The notes under the pieces were generated by a model. It was not told the DNA's origin. It searched no databases and worked only from the letters and a program-made list of their open reading frames with translations. From assembly GCF_001613425.1 (NCBI RefSeq), contig NZ_BDCI01000020.1, positions 87,851 through 151,850 of the forward strand: 64,000 nt of DNA, written 5' to 3'. The stretch is from Nocardia vulneris (GTDB lineage Bacteria > Actinomycetota > Actinomycetes > Mycobacteriales > Mycobacteriaceae). Shown in pieces: positions 45,209 to 53,911 of the stretch (positions are counted from its first letter, which is position 1; each line of letters opens with the position of its first letter). The position numbers were made by a program, and so were the translations under genes.

Positions 45209-47629
45209 GTGCGAGATTCGACCGGCACGGCCGGAGACGATTCGACCGGCGCGGCCGGAGGCGACACGACGACCAGCAGCGCGATGACCGCTGGCGCGGC
45301 AGGCGATCCGGTCACCCGGGTGTTCGGCATCCGGCACCACGGGCCGGGCTCGGCGCGGTCGCTGCGCTCGGCGCTGACCGAATTCCGGCCCGACACCATT
45401 CTGATCGAGGGCCCGGCGGACGCCGATCCCCTGGTCGGCTATGTCGCCGCGGCGGGAATGGCGCCGCCGGTCGCGTTGCTCGCCTACGTGCCCGACGCGC
45501 CGGCCAAGGCGGCGTTCTGGCCGTACGCGGTGTTCTCGCCGGAGTGGCAGGCGCTGTCGTACGCAGCGGAACATCAAGTGCCCGTTCGGTTCTGCGATCT
45601 TCCCGCCACCACGGTGCTGGCCGCCGAGGACGAGCCGGGCGAGCGGTTCGACCCGCTCACCGCGCTGGCCACGGCGGGCGGCTACGACGATGCCGAGCGG
45701 TGGTGGGACGCGGTGGTCGAATCCGCGCCGGACGCCGACGCTTTCGACGCGATCACCGAGGCGATGGGCGCACTGCGCGAGGCGGCGGATCGGTCCGAGC
45801 CGCCGGTGCTCGACCTGCGACCGGCGGAAGCCGAACGCGCCGAAGCGGATTCGGTCGACGAGGCGATCGCCGACGTGCTCGAACCGGATCCCGCGCCGCT
45901 CGGGCCCGCCCGGATCGATGCGCACACGCTGCGGCGCGAGGCCTACATGCGCCAGACCATGCGCAAGGCGGTGAAGGCGGGTTCGCGGCGGCTCGCCGTG
46001 GTCTGCGGCGCCTGGCACGCACCCGCGTTGGCGGGCAAGCTCGGCCCCGCGGCGGCCGACGCCCGGCTGTTGAAAGGCCTGCCGAAGACGAAGGCCACGC
46101 TGACCTGGGTGCCGTGGACACATTCACGCCTGTCCAGCCGTTCCGGCTACGGCGCGGGCATCACCTCGCCGGGCTGGTATCACCATCTGTTCGCCGAAAC
46201 CGAGCGCCCGATCGTCCGCTGGCTCACCAAGGTGGCCGGCGTGCTGCGCGGGCACGATCTGCCGGTCTCCAGCGCGCACATCATCGAGGCGGTCCGCCTC
46301 GCCGATACGCTGGCCGGCCTGCGCGGCCGTCCGCTGGCCGGGCTGTCCGAAGTCACCGAGGCCACCCGTGCGGTGATGTGCGGGGGCGACGAGACGATGC
46401 TGCGCTGGGTGGTCGAGGAACTGGTCGTCGGCGAGGCGCTGGGCACCGTGCCCGAGGGCACGCCGACCGTCCCGCTGGACGCGGATCTGCGCGCCCGGAT
46501 CCGGACGCTGCGGATGAAACAGGAGCCCTCGGCCCGCACCGTCGACCTCGACCTGCGCAAGGAGCGCGAGGTCGAACGCTCCCGGCTGCTGCATCGGCTG
46601 CGGGTGCTCGAGATCCCCTGGGGCACGTTGACCACCAGCGAGGTGCGTAGCACCGGCACCTTCCGGGAGACCTGGACGCTGCAATGGCGGCCGGACTACG
46701 CGATTTCGATCATCGAGGCCTCGCGCTGGGGCACCACCGTGCGCACCGCCGCCGCGGCGAAGATTCTCGACACCGCGCATCGCGCGGACAGCGGCGTCGG
46801 CGACCTCACCGCCGCACTGGAGGTGGCGCTGCTGGCCGACCTCGGCGACGCCACCGACGGCTTGATCGCCCGGCTGGCCTCGGTGGCCGCGCTGGATCAC
46901 GACATCACCCATCTGCTCGCGGCGCTGCCCGGCCTGATCCGGACCCTGCGCTACGGCGATGTGCGCGGCACCGACGTACAGGCGCTCGCGCACGTCGCGG
47001 ACGGCCTGCTGGTCCGGGTGTGCGCGGGCCTGCCCGGCGCGGTGACCGGTCTGGACACCGACGCGGCCACCGAATTCCGCACGCTGCTCGACGCGGCGCA
47101 CACCGCGATCAACACCCGCGACGACGGCTGGGCCACCGGCGAGTGGCTGGGCGCGTTACGCCGCCTCGCCGATCGGGACGACGTGCACGGCGCGCTCGTC
47201 GGCCGCGCGGTCCGGCTGCTCTGCGACGGGGGCAGCATCGATGACACCGAATCCGCGCGCCGGCTCTCCGCCGCACTGTCCGTCGGCAACACCGCCGCCG
47301 CCAAGGCGGCGTGGATCGACGGGTTCCTCGGTGGCCGCGGGCTGCTGCTGGTGCACGACCGAGAGTTGTTGCGCCGCATCGACGACTGGTTGCGCGAACT
47401 ACGCGAGGATCAGTTCGTCGAAACCCTGCCCCTGCTGCGCCGGACCTTCGCCGCGTTCGAATCGGGCGAGCGCCGGGCGATCGGTCAGGCGGTGCGCGAC
47501 GGCGGTCCGGTCGCGGCCGGCGCCGACGCCGCCGGGGACTTCGATATCGAGCGCGGCACCCGCGCACTGACCACCGCCGCGGCGATCCTGGGCGTCCCGA
47601 TCCCGCACCGGCAGGAGGCGAAGCGATGA
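45209..47629 (+). CDS. DUF5682-like protein
   Basis: 806 residues. Near the N-terminus VFGIRHHGPGSARSLRSAL and DTILIEGPADADPLVGYVA recall TraB/ChaN-like folds with their HxG and ExxG metal-type motifs; RLAVVCGAWHAPAL around 270 supplies a later His. The long C-terminal part is helical. No membrane segment. DUF5682 genes recur with MoxR and VWA genes, so a shared complex is inferred. The GTG start two bases past the MoxR stop was chosen; ATG at 45284 is the alternative and would drop a Gly/Thr/Ser-rich leader. Confidence 0.75.
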   Translation: MRDSTGTAGDDSTGAAGGDTTTSSAMTAGAAGDPVTRVFGIRHHGPGSARSLRSALTEFRPDTILIEGPADADPLVGYVAAAGMAPPVALLAYVPDAPAKAAFWPYAVFSPEWQALSYAAEHQVPVRFCDLPATTVLAAEDEPGERFDPLTALATAGGYDDAERWWDAVVESAPDADAFDAITEAMGALREAADRSEPPVLDLRPAEAERAEADSVDEAIADVLEPDPAPLGPARIDAHTLRREAYMRQTMRKAVKAGSRRLAVVCGAWHAPALAGKLGPAAADARLLKGLPKTKATLTWVPWTHSRLSSRSGYGAGITSPGWYHHLFAETERPIVRWLTKVAGVLRGHDLPVSSAHIIEAVRLADTLAGLRGRPLAGLSEVTEATRAVMCGGDETMLRWVVEELVVGEALGTVPEGTPTVPLDADLRARIRTLRMKQEPSARTVDLDLRKEREVERSRLLHRLRVLEIPWGTLTTSEVRSTGTFRETWTLQWRPDYAISIIEASRWGTTVRTAAAAKILDTAHRADSGVGDLTAALEVALLADLGDATDGLIARLASVAALDHDITHLLAALPGLIRTLRYGDVRGTDVQALAHVADGLLVRVCAGLPGAVTGLDTDAATEFRTLLDAAHTAINTRDDGWATGEWLGALRRLADRDDVHGALVGRAVRLLCDGGSIDDTESARRLSAALSVGNTAAAKAAWIDGFLGGRGLLLVHDRELLRRIDDWLRELREDQFVETLPLLRRTFAAFESGERRAIGQAVRDGGPVAAGADAAGDFDIERGTRALTTAAAILGVPIPHRQEAKR

Positions 47630-48792
47630 ACGCGGTCGATGAAACACAGGCGCGCCGTTGGCGTCTGGTGCTCGGCACCGCCGCCGAAGCGGGTCTCGGC
47701 GGGCTGGACTCGGCCGACGACGTCGCCATGGATCGGGCGCTGTCGGCGCTGTACAACGACGACGAGCCGGACCGGAGCTCCGGCAAGCGAACCGGCGGCC
47801 TGCAGAGTTCCGCGCCACGGGTGGCCCGCTGGCTCGGCGATATCCGCAACTATTTCCCGTCGACCGTGGTCGAGGTGATGCAGCGCGACGCGGTGCAGCG
47901 ATTGAACCTCACCCAGTTGCTGCTGGAGCCGGAGCTGCTCGAGGCGGTGGAGCCGGATGTGCACCTGGTCGGCACCCTGCTGAGCCTGAACCGGGTGATG
48001 CCCGAAACCACCAAGGCCACCGCACGTCTGGTGGTGGCGAAGGTGGTGCGCGAGATCGAGCAGCGCATCGCCGCACACACCGTCGCCGCCGTCTCGGGCG
48101 CGTTGAACCGGGCCGCCCGGGTGGCCCGGCCCCGGCTGCGTGATATCGACTGGGACCGCACCATTCGCAAGAACCTGGCCAACTATCTGCCCGAACAGCG
48201 CACGGTCGTACCGCAGCGGCTGGTCGGCTACGGCCGCAAAGCCCAAGCGGTGCAGCGCGATGTGGTGCTCGCCATCGATCAATCCGGTTCGATGGCGTCG
48301 AGTGTGGTCTACGCCTCGGTGTTCGGCGCGGTGCTCGCCTCGATGCGCTCGCTGCGCACCTCCCTGGTGGTCTTCGACACCGAAATCGTCGATCTCACCG
48401 ACAAACTCGACGATCCGGTGGAGGTCCTCTTCGGCACGCAGCTCGGCGGCGGGACCGATATCAACCGCGCCATCGCCTACGCGCAGTCCCTGATCACCCG
48501 CCCCGCCGACACCCTGTTCGTACTCATCTCCGACCTTTACGAGGGCGGTGTCCGGGACGAGATGTTGCGGCGGATCCATGCGATGAAGGAATCCGGCGTC
48601 CAGGTCGTCGCCTTGCTCGCGCTCTCCGACGAAGGCGCGCCCGCCTTCGATCACGAGAACGCCGCCGCCCTGGCCGCGCTCGGCGTGCCAGCCTTCGCCT
48701 GCACCCCCGACAAATTCCCGGAGCTGCTGGCCGTCGCGCTGGATCGCGGCGACCTCCGGTCGTGGGCCGATGCGAACACCGGCGGGAGTTAG
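47626..48792 (+). CDS. VWA-domain protein, CoxE-like
   Basis: 388 residues. C-terminal von Willebrand A fold with complete MIDAS: DQSGSM (D-x-S-x-S), GGGTDIN (Thr) and LISDLYEGG (Asp). The N-terminal half is helical and probably contacts the MoxR ATPase. ATG overlaps the previous stop (ATGA). Cytoplasmic; no signal peptide. Fourth gene of the unit. Confidence 0.88.
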   Translation: MNAVDETQARRWRLVLGTAAEAGLGGLDSADDVAMDRALSALYNDDEPDRSSGKRTGGLQSSAPRVARWLGDIRNYFPSTVVEVMQRDAVQRLNLTQLLLEPELLEAVEPDVHLVGTLLSLNRVMPETTKATARLVVAKVVREIEQRIAAHTVAAVSGALNRAARVARPRLRDIDWDRTIRKNLANYLPEQRTVVPQRLVGYGRKAQAVQRDVVLAIDQSGSMASSVVYASVFGAVLASMRSLRTSLVVFDTEIVDLTDKLDDPVEVLFGTQLGGGTDINRAIAYAQSLITRPADTLFVLISDLYEGGVRDEMLRRIHAMKESGVQVVALLALSDEGAPAFDHENAAALAALGVPAFACTPDKFPELLAVALDRGDLRSWADANTGGS

Positions 48793-48796
48793 CGAT

Positions 48797-48828
48797 GCCG
48801 GTCATGCATCCCCGTGCGCATGACCGGC
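48797..48828. terminator. Hairpin between VWA gene and the 29-codon ORF
   Basis: Perfect 11-bp stem, GCCGGTCATGC (48797-48807) with its complement (48818-48828), placed 5 nt past the VWA stop. Confidence 0.7.
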
Positions 48829-48858
48829 CTCGCCCGCTGGGACGAACGGGGACCGGAC

Positions 48859-48948
48859 TCAGCCGGAAAGGGTGGAGATGCCCTGGATCAGGCCGATGAG
48901 ATTCGAGGCGATGCCGAGCAGAGTACTGAGCGAGCTGAGCAGCTCCAT
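48859..48948 (-). CDS. Putative 29-residue amphipathic peptide
   Basis: MELLSSLSTLLGIASNLIGL then IQGISTLSG: a single amphipathic helix with Leu/Ile on one face and Ser/Thr/Gly on the other, without charges but Glu2. The start has AGGAGTTCC directly upstream, a near-perfect Shine-Dalgarno at ideal spacing, which is why I take so small an ORF seriously. Its look recalls membrane-active peptides such as phenol-soluble modulins or type I toxins, but homology is not claimed. It follows the PAP2 gene on the same strand after about 100 bp. Confidence 0.5.
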   Translation of the reverse strand: MELLSSLSTLLGIASNLIGLIQGISTLSG

Positions 48949-49048
48949 GGAACTCCTATCTGAACGGGCGACCGGACAGCTCAGCAGATCGTACGACAGG
49001 GGTGCGGCGCGGGAGATCGGTTCCGTGCCACGGTTTCGTGTCGAGTTC

Positions 49049-49819
49049 TCAGCTGGTCATCACCGGTTTCCGCGGCGCTGGCTCCATGCTGCCCCAGGCC
49101 GTCGCGGCCGCGGGGACGAGCTTGGGATGCAGCAGCGCGGCGAGGGCCAGCAAACCTACGGCGACGAGAATATCGAGCCAGTAGTGGTTGCCGGTGCCGA
49201 CGACGACCACCGTGGTGATCGCCGGATGGGCGAGGGCGAGCCAGCGCCACGCCGTGCGGGCCGCGGCCACGATCGCGACGGCGAGCAGCAGCGCCCAGCC
49301 GACGTGCAGGGACGGCATCGCGGCGAATTGGTTGGACAGGCCGCCGGATTCGGCCGAGCCGTAGACCGAGGGGCCGTACTGCGCGGCCAGGTCGACGAAG
49401 CCGTACTCGGCCAGCATGCGCGGCGGCGCGAGCGGCACGAGCATGTGCACGACCAGGGCGGCGCCGGTCAACGCCGCCATCAGGTTCCGGGTCCACCGAT
49501 AGTGCTCGGGCCGAAACACCCACAGCCACAGCAGCACCGCGACCGCGACGGTGAAATGTGCCGTGGCGTAATAGAAATTGGCGGGCACCGCGAAGAACTC
49601 GCGGTCCACGAAGATCGACTGCACCACCCGCTCGCTGGACATGCCGAGCCGGTGTTCCAGCCCGAGCAGTTCGCGCGCGTTGTCCACGGCGCGCACCGTG
49701 TCGTCGGCGGTGTACAGCCGCCCGACGCGATAGCCGAGGTAGAGCACGGTGATCAGCACGAGTTGCCCGATCGCTTCCCGACCGCGACCGCGTACCGCCG
49801 CGAGACCCACAGCCAGCAT
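49049..49819 (-). CDS. PAP2-superfamily membrane protein
   Basis: 256 residues with about six transmembrane helices and the lipid-phosphatase/transferase pattern of the aureobasidin-resistance (inositol-phosphoryl) type: MPSLHVGWALLLAV and later GTGNHYWLDILVAV, giving the two catalytic His. Substrate unknown, by family a lipid phosphate or phosphoinositol lipid. ATG with GGAAGGAG upstream chosen; ATG 15 codons earlier is also in frame. Confidence 0.85.
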   Translation of the reverse strand: MLAVGLAAVRGRGREAIGQLVLITVLYLGYRVGRLYTADDTVRAVDNARELLGLEHRLGMSSERVVQSIFVDREFFAVPANFYYATAHFTVAVAVLLWLWVFRPEHYRWTRNLMAALTGAALVVHMLVPLAPPRMLAEYGFVDLAAQYGPSVYGSAESGGLSNQFAAMPSLHVGWALLLAVAIVAAARTAWRWLALAHPAITTVVVVGTGNHYWLDILVAVGLLALAALLHPKLVPAAATAWGSMEPAPRKPVMTS

Positions 49820-49993
49820 CGCCTGCGGCTCCTTCCCCATCCGACCAGGCCGGTACCCGGCCATTAAGTGGAGCTACAACCTCCGTTTAACCTAGCATCA
49901 TCCCCGAGGCACCCCACGTTCCTGTGACCGGATCGACACAGGAGCCGATTACTCACCCTCCCAGCAGATTTCGCGTGCGTCGACACACGAGAA

Positions 49994-50022
49994 CGGCGGG
50001 CCCCGAAAATCGGGGCCCGCCG
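49994..50022 (-). terminator. Terminator after the ABC permease
   Basis: Perfect 13-bp stem with AAA loop (arms 49994-50006 and 50010-50022), 13 nt past the stop. Confidence 0.8.
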
Positions 50023-50034
50023 CGAGGAATCGGA

Positions 50035-52566
50035 TCAGAGGTCGGCGATCGCCGCCAACGGCGGCGTACGTGCCGCTCGTATACCCGGCCAGAGCGCGGC
50101 CAGCACACCCACCACACCCGAGCTGATCAGGACGAGCACCAGCTGCGACCACGGGATCGCGATCTGGTCGAGTCCGAGATCGCGCAGCGTACGCAGGAAG
50201 CCGACGCCCAGACCCAGCCCCAGCAGCATGCCGACGATCGCGCCGAACACGGCGATCAACATCGACTCCAGGTAGATGGTCCGGCGCACCTGCGCCCGTT
50301 GCATGCCGACGGCGCGCAGCATGCCGATCTCCCGCCTGCGCTCCACCACCGACAGCGCCAAGGTGTTCACGATGCCGAGGATCGCGATCACCACCGCCAG
50401 TGCGAGCAGCCCGTAGAGAATGGCGAGCAGCGTGTTGATCTGTTTGCCCTGCGCGCCTTTGAACTGCTCGTGATCCTGCACCTGGACCACCGGGAACGGC
50501 TCGGCCGCCCGCTCCAGATCCATGCGCATCTGCGCCAGATCCGCGCCCGGTTGCGCGGTGACCAGCACGACCACATTGCTCTGGAAGCTGACCGGCACCA
50601 CGTCCTTGTAGATCGCGGGCGACACCACCAGCGCGCCGAGCAGCGGGGTCTTGCGGTAGACGCCGGTGACGGTCAGCGGCACCTTCTTGCCGTCGAAGCT
50701 GGTGAGCGTGACCTGCTGGCCCACCTTCCAGCCGCGTTCGTCGGCCTCGTCCTCGGACACCAGCATGTCCTTGTCACCGAGCGTGTCGGTGCCCCGCAGG
50801 ATCTCGTAGTTCAGCGCCCGATCGAGCCTGCCGTCCGGTGACGTACCGCCGATCTGGTCGTCCTCGCCCAGTTTGAAGCCGACGCCGCGGATCCCGATCA
50901 CGTCCGCCACATTGGGCACCGACTTGCGCACCGCCTCGGCCGCCCCGAAGGGCACACCGATGAATTGCTGACTGGACAGCACGTATTCGGACTTCACGCC
51001 CTTGTCCACCAGCACGCCCACACTCGCCTTCGCCGAGGCGCCGAGCATGCCGATCGCGGTCACCAGCATCAAGCCCAGGGTGAGCGCGAAAGCCGTTGCG
51101 GCCGTGCGCCGCGGATTGCGCGCGGCATTGTTGCGCGCCATCCGGCCGATCGGCCCGAACGGCCGCACGAACGCGCCGAGCCCCGCGACCACCGGCCGCG
51201 ACAGCGCGGGCGCGCACAGCAGCACCGCGAGAATCAGGGCGAGCGCGCCGATTCCGACGGTCAGCGCGGCGTTGCCACCGGTGGACTGCGCGCCGAGCAC
51301 GACCAGGACGGTCCCGGCCACCGCGAGCAGCGCGCCGACCAGCGTCCGCACCCGCAACGAGTCACCGGCCGAGGCGAATTCCTCGCGCATCGCCTCGACC
51401 GGCGGAATCTTCGCGGCGCGGCGCGCGGGTGCGTAGGCGCTGACCATCGTCACCGCGAGGCCGACCAGCAACCCGACGCCGATGGTGCGCGGCAGCACCG
51501 CCATCGAACCGGTCGGCAGGCCGAGATCGAAGGCGTTGAGCACCCCGGCCAACCCGTACGCCAGCCCGATGCCGCCCGCCAAACCCAGTGCGCTGCCGAT
51601 CAATCCGATGACGAACGCCTCCGCGACCACGGACCGGCCCACCTGTTGCCTGCTCGCGCCGACCGCGCGCAGCAGCGCGAGTTCGCGCAGCCGCTGCGCC
51701 ACGATCATGGAGAAGGTGTTGTAGATGATGAACGTGCCGACGATCAGCGCGATCGCACCGAAGGCGAGCAGGAAGTAGTTGATGAAGTTGAGCGCGTTGG
51801 AGATCTCCTTCTTCAGGTCCTCGCGCACCTGATCGCCGTTCTGCACTTTCAGGCTGGGCAGCGCCTTGGCCAGGTTGTCGCGCAGTTCGTCACCGGGGAT
51901 GCCGGTGGCCGCGATATCCACATAGGCCACGTGCAGTCCGTCGGTGAACAGCTTGCGCGCCTGGGTGTCGTCGAACAGCAGGCTGATCAAACCGCCGGTG
52001 TCCGAAGGCATCTGGTAGAGGCCGGTGACCGTGACGTCGATCGGATCGCGCGCGGACGGGACCAGGATCTTGGTGCGGTCACCGACCTTCAGCCCGGCCC
52101 GCTCCGCGCCGCCGGCGTTGATCGCGATCTCGCCGGGCTGGGTGGGCGGCACCCCGGCGACGAACTTGTTCGGCTCCGCGACCGCCCGCTCCGGCGGTAC
52201 GTAGGACTGGCCGAACGTGGGCGCGCCACCGGTCTGCACCGCCTTCTTGCCGTCGGGGGTGAGCAGCACGAGGACGCCGTTGACACTCGGCGCGATGGTC
52301 CGCACGCCGGGGTACTCGGCCAATTCGTCGACGATGTTGTTCGGCACGCCCAGCCCTTGCCGCTCTTTGGGGCTCACCCGCACATCGACGCCCTTGGCCT
52401 GCCCGGCGAAGATACCGTCGAACGTGCGTTGCAGCGTGTCGGTGAAGACGAACGAGCCGGCGATGAACGCGGTGCCGAGCACCACCGACAGCAGGGTCAG
52501 CGCGAGCCGCACCTTGTGCGCGGCCAGGTTGCGCAGCGCAACCTTGCGCATCGGACTTGCGGCCAT
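50035..52566 (-). CDS. FtsX/MacB-type ABC transporter permease
   Basis: 843 residues. Two FtsX modules, each a TM cluster around a large extracytoplasmic loop: first TM LALTLLSVVLGTAFIAGSFVF, then IALIVGTFIIYNTFSMIVAQRLRELALLRAVGAS with the FtsX-type re-entry, and the same arrangement repeated near the C-terminus (ILGIVNTLALSVVERRREIGMLRAVGMQ). ATG overlaps the ATPase stop. Mechanotransmission exporter; cargo unknown, by analogy a lipid or peptide. Confidence 0.92.
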   Translation of the reverse strand: MAASPMRKVALRNLAAHKVRLALTLLSVVLGTAFIAGSFVFTDTLQRTFDGIFAGQAKGVDVRVSPKERQGLGVPNNIVDELAEYPGVRTIAPSVNGVLVLLTPDGKKAVQTGGAPTFGQSYVPPERAVAEPNKFVAGVPPTQPGEIAINAGGAERAGLKVGDRTKILVPSARDPIDVTVTGLYQMPSDTGGLISLLFDDTQARKLFTDGLHVAYVDIAATGIPGDELRDNLAKALPSLKVQNGDQVREDLKKEISNALNFINYFLLAFGAIALIVGTFIIYNTFSMIVAQRLRELALLRAVGASRQQVGRSVVAEAFVIGLIGSALGLAGGIGLAYGLAGVLNAFDLGLPTGSMAVLPRTIGVGLLVGLAVTMVSAYAPARRAAKIPPVEAMREEFASAGDSLRVRTLVGALLAVAGTVLVVLGAQSTGGNAALTVGIGALALILAVLLCAPALSRPVVAGLGAFVRPFGPIGRMARNNAARNPRRTAATAFALTLGLMLVTAIGMLGASAKASVGVLVDKGVKSEYVLSSQQFIGVPFGAAEAVRKSVPNVADVIGIRGVGFKLGEDDQIGGTSPDGRLDRALNYEILRGTDTLGDKDMLVSEDEADERGWKVGQQVTLTSFDGKKVPLTVTGVYRKTPLLGALVVSPAIYKDVVPVSFQSNVVVLVTAQPGADLAQMRMDLERAAEPFPVVQVQDHEQFKGAQGKQINTLLAILYGLLALAVVIAILGIVNTLALSVVERRREIGMLRAVGMQRAQVRRTIYLESMLIAVFGAIVGMLLGLGLGVGFLRTLRDLGLDQIAIPWSQLVLVLISSGVVGVLAALWPGIRAARTPPLAAIADL

Positions 52567-53342
52567 CACGCCTGCTCCAGTGCCTTCATCCGGTCGAGCA
52601 CGGTATCGGAGGTCGGGTCCCGCAGCTCGTCGACCAGGCGGCCGTCGGCGAGGAATACCACCCGGTCGGCGTAGGCGGCGGCGTGCGGCTCGTGCGTCAC
52701 GATCACCACGGTCTGCCCGAACTCGTCCACCGCGGCCCGCAGGATGGACAGCACCTCCCCGGAGGCCCGGGAGTCCAGGTTGCCGGTCGGCTCGTCGCCG
52801 AAGATGATCTCCGGCTTGCCCGCGAGGGCGCGTGCGCAGGCCACCCGCTGCTGCTGTCCGCCGGACAGTTCGCTGGGCCGGTGGGTGAGCCGGTCGTTGA
52901 GGCCGAGCCGCTTCAGCACGGTGTCCAGCCAGGCCTGATCCGGTTTGCGGCCCGCGATGTCCAGCGGCAGCGTGATGTTCTCCAGCGCGGTCAGTGTCGG
53001 CACCAGGTTGAACGCTTGGAAGACGAAGCCGATCCGGTCCCGGCGCAGCCGGGTCATCTGCTTGTCCGAGAGCCCGGCCAGGTCGGTGTCACCGATGCGC
53101 ACGGTGCCGGCGCTGGCGCTGTCGAGTCCGGCCAGGCAGTGCATCAGCGTCGACTTACCGGACCCGGAGGGGCCCATGATCGCCGTGAATTCCCCCTTCG
53201 CGAACTCGGCCGACACCCCGTCCAGCGCCCGGACCTGCGTATCTCCTGACCCATAGACCTTGACCAGGTCGATAGCGCGGGCCGCGACGGAGGCCGGGAC
53301 CGCCACGTCGGCGGTGTCGGCGCCCAAAGCTTGCGAAGTCAT
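52566..53342 (-). CDS. ABC transporter ATPase, LolD/MacB type
   Basis: 258 residues. Walker A GPSGSGKST, Q loop FVFQAFNLVPTLTALENI, signature LSGGQQQRVACARAL, Walker B IIFGDEPTGNLDS and His THEPHAAAYADRV. Partner of the overlapping permease. Start at ATG; GTG two codons earlier possible. Confidence 0.95.
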   Translation of the reverse strand: MTSQALGADTADVAVPASVAARAIDLVKVYGSGDTQVRALDGVSAEFAKGEFTAIMGPSGSGKSTLMHCLAGLDSASAGTVRIGDTDLAGLSDKQMTRLRRDRIGFVFQAFNLVPTLTALENITLPLDIAGRKPDQAWLDTVLKRLGLNDRLTHRPSELSGGQQQRVACARALAGKPEIIFGDEPTGNLDSRASGEVLSILRAAVDEFGQTVVIVTHEPHAAAYADRVVFLADGRLVDELRDPTSDTVLDRMKALEQA

Positions 53343-53422
53343 GCACACCAGTCTTACCGCGTTCGGGCCCCCGCGCCATCAGGGAATTCCCCGAAACCCC
53401 GAGTATCGATGCGCCGCAGGTG

Positions 53423-53860
53423 CTAATGCACGGCGGGTTGAGCGTGCAATTGACCGATCAGGGTGACCAGCGACTTGGCCAAACGTCCCTTGGCCGCGGC
53501 GAGCGCGTCGAGGCCGCCCTCGGCTACCGCGCTGTTCATCGTCTGATACGCCAGCAGTCCGCGGCGGGTCGGGAACACCAGCACCCGGCGCCGGTCGACC
53601 TCGTCGACCTTGCGGTGCACGAGGTTGTCGGAAATCATGCCGTCGATCAGCCGGGTGAGGCTGGCGCCGGTGAGCAGGGTGGCCTCGGCCAGGTGCGACA
53701 TCGGGTGACCGGCACCGTCGGCCACTGTCGCCAGGACGTGCCAGCGCGCGACCGAGGCTTCACCGAGACAGGTCGCGATGGCCCGGTCGAGTTCCTGTGA
53801 CGCCCGGCGCACGAGTCGCGCCAACTCCTCCAGCGCGGCGGGGGCGGTGCTATCGTCCAC
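53423..53860 (-). CDS. MarR-family regulator of the amide cluster
   Basis: 145 residues, winged helix: ARWHVLATVADGAGHPMSHLAEATLLTGASLTRLIDGMISDNLVHRKVDEVDRRRVLVFPTRRG in pieces. Divergent from the AmiC-like gene; a palindromic site between them recurs before fmdB. GTG start with a -10-like TATAGT six bases upstream and no ribosome site, hence probably leaderless. Confidence 0.85.
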   Translation of the reverse strand: MDDSTAPAALEELARLVRRASQELDRAIATCLGEASVARWHVLATVADGAGHPMSHLAEATLLTGASLTRLIDGMISDNLVHRKVDEVDRRRVLVFPTRRGLLAYQTMNSAVAEGGLDALAAAKGRLAKSLVTLIGQLHAQPAVH

Positions 53861-53866
53861 CGGAGC

Positions 53867-53908
53867 ACTATATCCAACGCCGCGCAGTAAATATTCAAGT
53901 GGAAATAT
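53867..53908. promoter_or_regulatory. MarR promoter -10 and candidate operator
   Basis: TATAGT on the minus strand at 53867-53872 precedes the MarR start; ATATT-N8-AATAT (53891-53908) overlaps the divergent promoters. The same 18-bp pattern, 14 of 18 positions equal, occurs at 55073-55090. Confidence 0.5.
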
Positions 53909-53911
53909 ACG

